Positions 52,038 to 59,877 of a stretch of DNA of 64,000 nt are shown piece by piece. The notes beneath the pieces were generated by a model that was not told the origin of the DNA, made no database searches, and saw only the letters and a list, made by a program, of their open reading frames with translations. Positions within the stretch are counted from its first letter, which is position 1; the number at the start of each line of letters is the position of its first letter. Made by a program: the position numbers and the translations under genes. This DNA is from Nonomuraea coxensis DSM 45129. GTDB lineage: Bacteria > Actinomycetota > Actinomycetes > Streptosporangiales > Streptosporangiaceae. Location of the stretch: the NCBI RefSeq assembly GCF_019397265.1, contig NZ_CP068985.1, positions 8,117,001 through 8,181,000 on the forward strand, given 5' to 3'.

Positions 52038-52423
52038 CGGCCGCGCGCCGGGCGACCGACCGGTTCCTGGCGGCGGTGGGCGCCAGGGACGCCCGCGCGG
52101 CGGCGGCCTGCTTCACCGAGGACGCCTCGTACGCCAACGTGCCCCACCCGCCCGCCGTCGGCCGCGCCGCGATCGAAGGGCTGCTCGGCCCGATCCTGCG
52201 CCGCTCGGAACGGGTGCGCTGGGACGTCGTGACCGCGAGCTACACCGAGGAGCGCGCCTGGCTGGAGCGCGTCGACCGGTTCTGGATCGACGGCCGCGAG
52301 CACCACGTCGCCTGCAACGGCGTCGCCGAGGTCGACCCGGCCCGCGAGCTGATCACCGCGTTCCGCGACTACGTGGACCTCGCCCCCTGGCGGGCGCGGA
52401 TCGCCGGCGTGCTCGCGGGGTGA
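52034..52423 (+). CDS. NTF2-like (SnoaL/limonene-epoxide-hydrolase-type) protein
   Basis: A 129-aa protein of the cystatin-like NTF2 fold: RFLAAVGARDARAAAACFTE, DASYANVPHPPAVGRAAI, IEGLLGPIL, RVDRFWIDG and DPARELITAFRDYVDLAPW. The set Asp/Tyr/Asn near the start of the cone and the FRDYVD C-terminus recall limonene-1,2-epoxide hydrolase. Coupled to a P450 gene by ATGA, it could act on a P450 product, such as an epoxide, but SnoaL-like binding or isomerase roles are also possible. Confidence 0.8.
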   Translation: MTAARRATDRFLAAVGARDARAAAACFTEDASYANVPHPPAVGRAAIEGLLGPILRRSERVRWDVVTASYTEERAWLERVDRFWIDGREHHVACNGVAEVDPARELITAFRDYVDLAPWRARIAGVLAG

Positions 52424-52430
52424 GCGTCCC

Positions 52431-52901
52431 GTGGACCTCGACGACCTGGACCTCGCCCTCCTGAGGCTGCTGCTGGAGGAGCCGCGCGCCGGCCACCGCG
52501 AGTACGCGCGGGTGCTCGGCGTGGCGCGCGGCACCGTGCAGTCCCGCATCGCCCGGCTGGAGCGGCGCGGCGCGATCACCGGCTACGCCGCGCAGGTCTC
52601 GCCCGAGGCCCTGGGCTACACCGTCCAGGCGTTCGTGCACCTGCACCTCGCCCAGGGCATGCTCGACGACGTGACGAACCGCCTCGCCCACGTCCCCGAG
52701 GTGCTGGAGGCGCACTCCACGACCGGCGAGGGCGACGTGCTGTGCCGGATCGCCGCGCGCGGCAACGCGCATCTGGAGCAGATCGTCCAGACGCTGCTGG
52801 CGCTGCCCGGCGTGGTGCGCACCCGCACCGAGATCGCGCTGCGCGGCCGGGTCCCCTACCGGGTGCTGCCGCTCCTCCAGCAGGTACGCGGCGAGCGCTG
52901 A
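52431..52901 (+). CDS. Lrp/AsnC-family transcriptional regulator
   Basis: A 156-aa Lrp-type regulator: N-terminal HTH (DLALLRLLLEEPRAGHREYA, GVARGTVQSRIARLERRG) and a C-terminal RAM ligand-binding domain (TVQAFVHLHL, VLEAHSTTGEGDVLCRI, LPGVVRTRTEIALR). GTG start at 52431, seven bases after the NTF2-like stop, so it ends the P450 operon. It may sense an amino acid or aromatic acid and control the P450 or Mo-hydroxylase genes. Confidence 0.88.
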   Translation: MDLDDLDLALLRLLLEEPRAGHREYARVLGVARGTVQSRIARLERRGAITGYAAQVSPEALGYTVQAFVHLHLAQGMLDDVTNRLAHVPEVLEAHSTTGEGDVLCRIAARGNAHLEQIVQTLLALPGVVRTRTEIALRGRVPYRVLPLLQQVRGER

Positions 52902-52958
52902 CGGCGGGCGGGAGCCTCCGTGCCGACGGCGAACGCCGGCGCCTGCCCCCCGCGTCGA

Positions 52959-52991
52959 GGGCGGCGGGGCGCACACCGGGCCCCGCCGCCC
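52959..52991. terminator. Bidirectional hairpin between lrp-like and FAD-subunit genes
   Basis: GGGCGGCGGGGC pairs exactly with GCCCCGCCGCCC around a nine-base loop, in the 94-base gap between convergent genes. Confidence 0.7.
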
Positions 52992-52995
52992 CCGC

Positions 52996-53817
52996 TCACA
53001 GAGCCGCGAGGGCGCGGCCGACCAGGACCTCGGCGAGGTGCGAACGGTAGGCGGCGCTCGCCACCGCGTTGTCGGCGGGCGCGCAACCGCGGGCGGCCAG
53101 CGCGCTCGCCTCGGCCGCCGGCACGCCGGCCGCCAGCGCCTCCTCCACCTCGCCCGCCCGCAACGGGGTCTGGCCCATGCCGATCAGCGCGACCGCCGTA
53201 CGCCCCTCGGGACGCGCCTGGGCGGCCACCCCGACGACCGCCCAGTCCAGGGCGCGGCGGCTGAACTTCTCGAAGGCGTACCCGAGGCCCGTGGCGGCCC
53301 GCAGCCGGATCTCCACCAGCAGCTCGTCGGCGGCCAGCGCGCTCGTCCGCACCCCGGTGAAGAACTCGGCCGCCGGGATGTCGCGGACGCCCGACGGGCC
53401 GCGCGCCACCAGGACGCCGTCCAGGGCGAGCACCGCGGCGGCCAGGTCGGCGGCCGGATCGGCGTGTGCCAGCGAGCCGCCGATCGTGCCCCGGTTGCGT
53501 ACCTGGGGGTCGCCGATCCGGCGCGCGGCCGCGGCCAGCAGGGGCACGTGCTCGGCGACCAGCGGGTCCCGCTCCAGCGTGCGGTGGGTGGTGAGCGGGC
53601 CGACCACGACCTGCTCGCCGTCCAGCCTGACGTACGCCAGCTCGCGCAGCCGGCCGATGTCGACCAGGACGCCGGGCTCGACCCGGCGCAGCTTCATCGC
53701 CGGCAGCAGCGAGTGGCCGCCGGCCAGCAGCCGGACGTCCCTGCCGTGCCAGGCGAGCTCGGCGAGCGCCTGCTCGACCGAGCCGGCCCGCACGTACGTG
53801 AAGCCCGCGGGGATCAT
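52996..53817 (-). CDS. Mo-hydroxylase FAD subunit (CoxM-like)
   Basis: A 273-aa FAD-binding medium subunit of the xanthine-oxidase family. FAD motifs AGGHSLLPAMKLRR (about 33-46) and NRGTIGGSLAHADPAAD (about 107-121) are intact, followed by the CO-dehydrogenase-flavoprotein C-terminal domain. The ATG at 53817 follows GGAGG and overlaps the 2Fe-2S subunit stop (ATGA). Last gene of a large-small-medium operon on the minus strand. Confidence 0.9.
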   Translation of the reverse strand: MIPAGFTYVRAGSVEQALAELAWHGRDVRLLAGGHSLLPAMKLRRVEPGVLVDIGRLRELAYVRLDGEQVVVGPLTTHRTLERDPLVAEHVPLLAAAARRIGDPQVRNRGTIGGSLAHADPAADLAAAVLALDGVLVARGPSGVRDIPAAEFFTGVRTSALAADELLVEIRLRAATGLGYAFEKFSRRALDWAVVGVAAQARPEGRTAVALIGMGQTPLRAGEVEEALAAGVPAAEASALAARGCAPADNAVASAAYRSHLAEVLVGRALAAL

Positions 53818-54281
53818 CGGGCACCTCCGTTGGCCGCCGCCCACTGGACCGACTCGACGATCATCTGGTAGCCGGTGCACCGGCACATGTTGCCCTTCAG
53901 CCCGTCGCGGATCTCCTGCTCCGACGGGTCGGGACGCTCGGCGAGCAGCGCCGTCGCGGCCATGACCATGCCGGGCGTGCAGTAGCCGCACTGCAGTCCG
54001 TGGCACTGGCGGAACCCCTCCTGCACGGGCGAGAGCCCGTCAGGACCGCCCAGCCCCTCGACCGTGGTCACCTCGCACCCGTCGGCCTGCGCGGCGAGGA
54101 CGGTGCACGACTTCACCGCGACGCCGTCGAGCAGGACCGTGCAGGCGCCGCAGCTCGTGGTGTCGCAGCCGACGTGGGTACCGGTGAGGGACAGCAGGTC
54201 GCGCAGGAAGTGCACGAGGAGGAGCCGCGGCTCGACCTCCCTCTCGTGCGGCCGGCCGTTCACGGTGATCTCAACTCGCAT
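53814..54281 (-). CDS. Mo-hydroxylase 2Fe-2S subunit (CoxS-like)
   Basis: A 155-aa small subunit with two [2Fe-2S] clusters: plant-type (Cys39, Cys44, Cys47, Cys59 in HVGCDTTSCGACTVL and KSCTV) and the second, helical cluster (Cys98, Cys101, Cys133, Cys135 in LQCGYCTPGM and GNMCRCTGY). It relays electrons from the molybdenum centre to FAD. The ATG at 54281 is inside the end of the large-subunit gene (11-base overlap). Confidence 0.93.
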   Translation of the reverse strand: MRVEITVNGRPHEREVEPRLLLVHFLRDLLSLTGTHVGCDTTSCGACTVLLDGVAVKSCTVLAAQADGCEVTTVEGLGGPDGLSPVQEGFRQCHGLQCGYCTPGMVMAATALLAERPDPSEQEIRDGLKGNMCRCTGYQMIVESVQWAAANGGAR

Positions 54282-56580
54282 GGTGCATGGCCTTCCAGAC
54301 TCGTTCGGGGGTGCAGGGCATCTCGACGTCACGCACCCCGAGATGGGCGAGCGCGTCCACCACCGCGTTGACCACCGCCTGCGGCGCGGCGGTGGCGCCG
54401 GCCTCGCCGATGCCCTTCACGCCGAGGGGGTTGAAGCTGGACCTCGTCTCGATGTGGTGGGTCTCGTAGCGGGGCAGGTCGAGCATGCCGGGCAGCATGT
54501 ACTCCTCCAGCGAGGCGGCGAGCGGCCGGCCCTCGGCGTCGAAGGACACCTTCTCGAACAGCGCCTGCGCGATGCCCTGCGCGACCCCGCCGTGCACCTG
54601 GCCGCGGGCGTTCATCGGGTTGATGACGGTGCCGCAGTCGTCCACGCAGACGTAGCGCACGACGTGCACCCGCCCGGTGTCCCGCTCGATCTCCACCACG
54701 CAGCCGTGCGCGCCGCTCGGGTAGCTGAGGTTCTTCGGCTCGTAGTAGGCCGTGGACTCCAGGCCGAGCCGGGTGCCCTCGGGCAGCAGGTGCGGCTTGA
54801 AGGAGCGCTCGACGACGGCGGCCAGGGGCACCGCGGCGTCGGGCACGCCCTTGACCTGGAAGCCGTCGCCGACCCGCACCAGGTCGTCGGGGTCGGCCTC
54901 CAGCAGGTGGGCGGCGATGCGGCGGGCCTGGTCGGCGACCTCGACGGCGGCCTGGCGCACGGCGTTGCCGGCGACCGGCATGCCGCGGCTGCCCATCGTG
55001 CCGATGCCCTCCTGCACCACGGCCGTGTCGCCGTAGAACACGCTGACGGCCTCGAACGGCACGCCGAGCTCGTCGGCGACGATCTGCGCCATCGCGGTCT
55101 GGTGGCCCTGGCCGTGCGGGGCGGTGCCGACCAGCACGATCACCGAGCCGTCCGGCTGGAGCCGCAGGTTCGCCGACTCCCAGCCGCCGAGGTAGCCGAA
55201 CTGCTCGAACAGCGGCGTCGGCCCGAACCCGGCCATCTCCACGAACGTCGACAGCCCGACCCCGAGCAGCCGCGCGCCGGGGTCCGCGCGCCGCCGCTCC
55301 TGCTCCGCGCGCAGCGCGTCGTAGTCCAGCTCGCCGAGCAGCAGCTCCAGCGCCGCCGGATAGTCGGCCTCGTCGTAGACGATGCCCTCGAACGGCGTCT
55401 GGTACGGCATCTGCTCCGGCCCGATCAGGTTGACCTTCCTGACCTCGGCAGGATCCTTGCCCAGCTCAAGGGCGACGAGATCGACGACCCGCTCGATGAG
55501 GAAGCTCGCCTCGGGCCGCCCCGCCCCCCGGTACGACGCCGTGGGCGTGGTGTTGGTGAGCACGCTGCGGTAGCGGGCGGCGATCTTCGGGATCCGGTAG
55601 CAGCCGCCCAGCATGTACGACGTCAGCGTGGGCAGCCCGATGCCCACCGGGTCGGGCACGCCGCCGATGTTGACCGTGATCGTGACGTCGAGGGCGAGGA
55701 TGGCGCCGTTCTCGTCGAACCCGACCTCGACCTCCTGCACCTGGTCGCGGCCGTGGTAGGTGTGCGTCATGTGCTCGCGGCGGGTCTCGACGAACTTGAC
55801 CGGCCGGCCGAGCCTGCGCGACAGCTCGGGCGCGAGGAACAGCTCCGGCATGAACGACGACTTCACGCCGAACGCGCCGCCGACGTCGGGGGCGACGACC
55901 CGGATCAGGTGCCTGGCCAGCCCGAACACCTGGGCGATCTCGGCCCGCACCCGGTGCGGCGCCTGCACGGTCGCCCACACGGTGACGCCGTTCCCGACCC
56001 AGTCGGCGAGCACGCCGTACGGCTCCATCGGAGCTCCGGCGACGCGCTGGTTGACCAGCCGGGCGCGCAGCCGGCGCGGGGCGGCGTCCAGCTCGGCCGC
56101 CACGTCGTCCGGCGTCACGGGCTGCTCCAGCGCGAGGTTGCCGGGCAGCGGCGCGAAGATCGGCACGGCGTCGGGCGCGAGCGCCGCCTCCAGCGTCGCC
56201 ATCACGGGCAGCGGCTCGTACGTCACCTCCACGGCTCGGGCCGCGTCGGCGGCGGTGTAGCGGTCGGCGGCGACCACCACGGCCACCGGCTCGCCGACGT
56301 AGTGGACCTTCTCCCCGGCCAGGTAGTGGCGCTCCAGCCCGGGGACGGACGGTCTCGCCGGCAGCTCCGCGAAGTCCTCCGCCGTCCACACCCCGACGAC
56401 GCCCGGCAGCGCGGTGGCCGCCGAGGTGTCGATGCCGGTGATGAGCGCGTGGGCCTCGGTGCTCTGCACGTAGACCATGTGCAGCAACCCTGGGCGTTGG
56501 ATGTCGTCCACGAACGTGCCGCGCCCGGTCAGCAGCGCGGCGTCCTCCTTGCGCGGTACAGCCGAGCCGATCATCGTCAC
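54271..56580 (-). CDS. Mo-hydroxylase large subunit (CoxL-like, not form I)
   Basis: A 769-aa molybdopterin-cytosine-dinucleotide-binding subunit of the xanthine-oxidase family, hydroxylating an aromatic, N-heterocyclic or aldehyde carbon with water. The GTG at 56580 lies six bases after GGAGG and gives TMIGSAVPRKEDAALLTGRG; the ATG at 56574 is an alternative. The active-site loop reads ASYRGAGRPEA, unlike the form-I CO dehydrogenase loop (AYxCSFR), so CO is not the substrate. GVKGIGEAGATAAPQA near the C-terminus carries the catalytic Glu. Lead gene of the large-small-FAD operon, with a copy of the island's 10-bp motif upstream. Confidence 0.92.
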   Translation of the reverse strand: MTMIGSAVPRKEDAALLTGRGTFVDDIQRPGLLHMVYVQSTEAHALITGIDTSAATALPGVVGVWTAEDFAELPARPSVPGLERHYLAGEKVHYVGEPVAVVVAADRYTAADAARAVEVTYEPLPVMATLEAALAPDAVPIFAPLPGNLALEQPVTPDDVAAELDAAPRRLRARLVNQRVAGAPMEPYGVLADWVGNGVTVWATVQAPHRVRAEIAQVFGLARHLIRVVAPDVGGAFGVKSSFMPELFLAPELSRRLGRPVKFVETRREHMTHTYHGRDQVQEVEVGFDENGAILALDVTITVNIGGVPDPVGIGLPTLTSYMLGGCYRIPKIAARYRSVLTNTTPTASYRGAGRPEASFLIERVVDLVALELGKDPAEVRKVNLIGPEQMPYQTPFEGIVYDEADYPAALELLLGELDYDALRAEQERRRADPGARLLGVGLSTFVEMAGFGPTPLFEQFGYLGGWESANLRLQPDGSVIVLVGTAPHGQGHQTAMAQIVADELGVPFEAVSVFYGDTAVVQEGIGTMGSRGMPVAGNAVRQAAVEVADQARRIAAHLLEADPDDLVRVGDGFQVKGVPDAAVPLAAVVERSFKPHLLPEGTRLGLESTAYYEPKNLSYPSGAHGCVVEIERDTGRVHVVRYVCVDDCGTVINPMNARGQVHGGVAQGIAQALFEKVSFDAEGRPLAASLEEYMLPGMLDLPRYETHHIETRSSFNPLGVKGIGEAGATAAPQAVVNAVVDALAHLGVRDVEMPCTPERVWKAMHHAS

Positions 56581-56610
56581 AGGCCACCTCCGTCGAGGCT
56601 TGGGGGGCAA

Positions 56611-56620
56611 GCGTCGTTAG
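56611..56620. promoter_or_regulatory. Motif site upstream of Mo-hydroxylase
   Basis: GCGTCGTTAG, identical to the motif at 50766-50775 and inverse to 50698-50707, 31 bases ahead of the large-subunit start. Confidence 0.55.
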
Positions 56621-56744
56621 ACGTATAGCTACCTATCTTGGCGTGTGCCCACAGGCGCGGCAAGACCCATGTGAGGCGAGGTGAAACTGCGCCTGACCAG
56701 CCCGAGCTAGTCGCCAGGTCTCTTACGACGGGTGAAGCGTCCAG

Positions 56745-56948
56745 TCAGCGCGTCGCCTCGAGCGCCCGGAGCGCCCGCCGGCACACGGCGTGCCAGGTCT
56801 CCCCGCCTCCGTCGCGGACCAGCGCGCTGGCCACCACTTCCTTGTCACACGTGCTCCCGTGCCACGAGCATTTCCCCTGCACCGCCCGCGCCCCTCCCGT
56901 GTGGTGACGGGGGTCGAAGTCGCATACCTCCACCAATTCGGACTTCAT
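56745..56948 (-). CDS. Small Cys/His-rich protein
   Basis: A 67-aa protein, ATG at 56948 directly after AGGAGGGTC, a strong ribosome binding site. Sequence elements CDFDPRHHTGG, GKCSWHGSTCDKEVVAS and GETWHAVCRRAL place four cysteines and several histidines, suggesting a small zinc-binding protein. It lies downstream of the VWA genes on the same strand. No function is known to me. Confidence 0.6.
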   Translation of the reverse strand: MKSELVEVCDFDPRHHTGGARAVQGKCSWHGSTCDKEVVASALVRDGGGETWHAVCRRALRALEATR

Positions 56949-56967
56949 GACCCTCCTGTTCCCGGCA

Positions 56968-58038
56968 TCAACGGATGTGCGCACGAGGGCGGTTCCACCA
57001 CAGGGAGAGGGACAGTGCGGTGACGACGAGAAGGGCGCCGCCGCCCGCGAAGAACGCGGCCGTGTCCAGCCGCTCGCGGATCACCTGGAAGGAGCCCGGC
57101 AGCGAGTCGAGGGCGTCCTGGAGCTGGCCGGCGTTCTCGGCGCGGTGGTAGGAGCCGCCGGTCGTCCTGGCGATCTCCTTGAGCGTCGGCTCGTCGATCG
57201 AGCGGATGTTGCGGCCTCCCCGGTCGAAACCGCCCCGGCCGCCGAAGCCGCCGCCCCAGCCGCCGAAGCCGCGGCCGTCGAACTGGGAGTTCTCGCACAC
57301 CAGCGGGACGGGGTTCGTGGTGCCGAAGCCGATGGTGAAGACGCGCACCCGGCGCAGCGCCGCCTCCTCGGCGGCGGTCTCCGGGTCGACGCCCTGGGTG
57401 TTGGCGCCGTCGGTGAGCACGACGATCGCGGCGCCGGCGTAGCCCTGCTTCTCCCCTCCGCCGGCGGCGGCGTTCGCGCCCGTGGGCGGGACCGACGGGT
57501 CCACCTCGGCGATCGCGTCGATCGAGGCGAGCATGGCCTGGCCGATCGCGGTGCCGCGGCCCACGGTGAGGCCGTCCAGCGCCTCGATCAGCTCGTCGGT
57601 GTCGTCCGTGGGCGGCACGAGCAGGCCCGCCGAGCCGGCGAAGGTGACCAGGCCGATCCGCGGCCCGCCGCGCTGCGACTCGATGAAGTCCGCCGCGGCC
57701 TTCCGCGCGGCGGTGAGCCGGTTGGGGTCGACGTCCGTGGCGCACATGGAGCCGGAGGTGTCCAGGGCGAGCAGGATCGTCGCCGACCTCATCGGCACCG
57801 CGACCGACGCCTGCGGGCGCGCCGCCCCGACCGCGAGCAGCACGAGCCCGGCCACGAACAGCACCGGCGGGATCCGCCGCGTCCAGCGCGTACGTCCGGG
57901 CAGCGCGGCCCGTACGAGCGCGATCGAGGTGACCCGCACCGCGGCCCGCCGCCGGCGGCGCAGCGCCCACCAGCGGATCGCGAGGATCAGCGGCACCACC
58001 AGGACCGACAGCAGCGCCCACGGCCACGAGAACGTCAC
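56968..58038 (-). CDS. VWA-domain membrane protein (BatA-like)
   Basis: A 356-aa protein with two N-terminal transmembrane helices, a von Willebrand A domain with MIDAS motif LALDTSGSM (Asp93) and TDGANTQG, and a final C-terminal helix (AFFAGGGALLVVTALSLSLWW). A glycine-rich insert (GFGGWGGGFGGRGGFDRGG) lies at about 255-272, which is unusual for the family. The GTG start abuts the stop of the second VWA gene. With MoxR and DUF58 partners it probably forms a membrane-linked metal-dependent assembly, in the manner of Bat proteins. Confidence 0.88.
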   Translation of the reverse strand: MTFSWPWALLSVLVVPLILAIRWWALRRRRRAAVRVTSIALVRAALPGRTRWTRRIPPVLFVAGLVLLAVGAARPQASVAVPMRSATILLALDTSGSMCATDVDPNRLTAARKAAADFIESQRGGPRIGLVTFAGSAGLLVPPTDDTDELIEALDGLTVGRGTAIGQAMLASIDAIAEVDPSVPPTGANAAAGGGEKQGYAGAAIVVLTDGANTQGVDPETAAEEAALRRVRVFTIGFGTTNPVPLVCENSQFDGRGFGGWGGGFGGRGGFDRGGRNIRSIDEPTLKEIARTTGGSYHRAENAGQLQDALDSLPGSFQVIRERLDTAAFFAGGGALLVVTALSLSLWWNRPRAHIR

Positions 58039-58989
58039 TCAGATCACCCGCCCCGACCTGAGCACGGTGAACACCGCTCCTGCCGTGAGCAGCGCGAGGG
58101 CGAGCCCGATGAGCCCGCCGGCGAGCGGCAGCGGCTCGTCCGAGACGGTGACCCGCAGGTCGATCGTGTCGGCGATCCCGCCGAGCCGCGCGGCGTCGGA
58201 GACGGGGTGGTAGGCCCCGCCCGTCGTCTCCGCGATCCCGGTCAGAACGTCCTCCTCCAGCGCGGTGTGCAGGCGGAGGCCGTCCACCTTCACCGTCGCC
58301 CCGGCCGTGGTGCCGACCCCGACGGTGTGGATGTGGACACCCGCCTTCTGGGCCGTCTCGGCGGCGCGTTCGATGTCGCCGCGCCGGTTCTGGCCGTCGG
58401 TGAACATGACGATCGTCGCCGACGGCCAGTAGCCGAGGTCGGGTACGTCGCCGCCGGCGTCGGGGGGCGCCGGCTTGCCGGTGATCGCCGCGAGCGAGGA
58501 CATGATGCCGCTCGCGAGCGAGGTGCCGCCGGTGATCCTCAGCCGGTCGACGGCCTTGAGCGCGGCGGTGTGGTCGGCGTCGGGGCGGGCGGTGGTGCGC
58601 GCGCCCTGCTCGAAGGCGACCACGCCGATGTCGACGCTGTCCGGCTGGGCTTCGATGAAGGCGCGGGCGGCCCGCTGCGCCGCGGCCAGCCGGTTGGGCG
58701 CGACGTCGTCGGCTCCCATGCTGCTGGAGACGTCCATGGCGAGGATGACGGTGCCCGCGGTGCGCGGGACCGGCAGCATGGCCACGGGACCGGCGGCGGC
58801 GACCGCGAGCACGCCGACGCCGGCGATCGTCAGCCCGGTCCCGAGCGACGCCCGCCGCCCGCCCGGCAGGGCGACGCCGGCCGCGGCGAGCGCCGCCGTC
58901 CTGCGGCGGCCCAGGACGACGGCCGCCCAGACCAGCGCCGCCGTGACGATCAGCCCGGCGACCAGCAGAAGGGGCGAGGAGAGCGTCAT
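58039..58989 (-). CDS. VWA-domain membrane protein (BatA-like)
   Basis: A 316-aa VWA protein: two N-terminal helices, MIDAS LAMDVSSSMG (Asp86), VAFEQGARTTARPD, a Thr in GGTSLASG and MFTDGQN, ending with a C-terminal helix. The ATG at 58989 overlaps the DUF58 stop (ATGA). It is tandem with the other VWA gene, typical of MoxR-associated loci. Confidence 0.88.
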   Translation of the reverse strand: MTLSSPLLLVAGLIVTAALVWAAVVLGRRRTAALAAAGVALPGGRRASLGTGLTIAGVGVLAVAAAGPVAMLPVPRTAGTVILAMDVSSSMGADDVAPNRLAAAQRAARAFIEAQPDSVDIGVVAFEQGARTTARPDADHTAALKAVDRLRITGGTSLASGIMSSLAAITGKPAPPDAGGDVPDLGYWPSATIVMFTDGQNRRGDIERAAETAQKAGVHIHTVGVGTTAGATVKVDGLRLHTALEEDVLTGIAETTGGAYHPVSDAARLGGIADTIDLRVTVSDEPLPLAGGLIGLALALLTAGAVFTVLRSGRVI

Positions 58990-59873
58990 GGTCTGCGGCC
59001 TCCGGTCCTGGCGACGACCTCGACCAGGGCCTCGCCGAGGTCGCGGTCGGTGCCGACACGGTGGACGGGCACCCCGGCCCGGCGCATGCCCGCCGCGAGC
59101 CCGGCCTCGCGGGCCTCGACGGCCGCCGCGAGGCGCGCCCGCAGCAGCGGGTCGGCGGAGTCGACGACGAGCTGCTCGCCGGTCTCGGCGTCCTCGACCA
59201 CGATCAGCCCGGCCTCGGGCAGCACGTCGTCGGCGGCGTCCGTGATCCGCAGGGCGACCACCTCGTGCCGGCGGGCGAGGCGCTGGAGCGAACGTTCCCA
59301 GTCGCCCTCGCCGATGAAGTCCGACAGCACGACGACGAGCGCGCGGCGGCGGGCGAGCCGCCCGGCCGCGTCCAGCATCGCGGCCAGGTCCGTGGTCGCG
59401 CCCCCGCCGGTCGCCGCGGCGGTCCGCTCCAGCTCGGCGGCGATCCGCAGCGCGTGCCGCCGGGACGTGCCGGGCGGCACGACGCGCACCGTCCCGGTGT
59501 CGTACAGCAGCGCGCCGACCCGGTTGCCGCCCCGGCCGAACAGCCGGGCGAGGACGAGCGCGAGCTCGGCGAGCACGTCGTGCTTGCCGCGCCCCGGCCG
59601 GCCGGCCGCCATGGACGCCGACCGGTCGAGCACGAGCCACACCGTCAGCTCGCGGTCCTCGGTGAACACCCGCAGGTGCGGCTCGTCCAGCCGCGCGGTG
59701 ACGTTCCAGTCGATGTGCCGGGCGTCGTCGCCCTCCGTGTACGCCCGCAGCCCCGTGAAGTCGATGCCGGAGCCGCGGTGCGCGGTGCGGTGGGCGCCCT
59801 GGAGCCGGCCGTCCAGCCTGCGGACGACCTTCCACTCCAGGCGGAGCAGGAGTCTCTCGGGGGCGGTGGCCAT
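58986..59873 (-). CDS. DUF58-domain protein
   Basis: A 295-aa DUF58 protein, the standard partner of MoxR ATPases. It contains the family signature GSGIDFTGLRAYTEGDDARH followed by IDWN, a degenerate VWA-like segment VWLVLDRSASM, and LVVVLSDFIGEGD. It starts five bases after the moxR stop, and its own stop overlaps the VWA gene, so these are one transcript. Confidence 0.9.
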   Translation of the reverse strand: MATAPERLLLRLEWKVVRRLDGRLQGAHRTAHRGSGIDFTGLRAYTEGDDARHIDWNVTARLDEPHLRVFTEDRELTVWLVLDRSASMAAGRPGRGKHDVLAELALVLARLFGRGGNRVGALLYDTGTVRVVPPGTSRRHALRIAAELERTAAATGGGATTDLAAMLDAAGRLARRRALVVVLSDFIGEGDWERSLQRLARRHEVVALRITDAADDVLPEAGLIVVEDAETGEQLVVDSADPLLRARLAAAVEAREAGLAAGMRRAGVPVHRVGTDRDLGEALVEVVARTGGRRP

Positions 59874-59877
59874 GACG

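Noticed and set aside
52996..56580. Carbon monoxide dehydrogenase (form I)
   Set aside because: The large subunit has SYRGAGR rather than the AYxCSFR loop needed for the Mo-Cu site.
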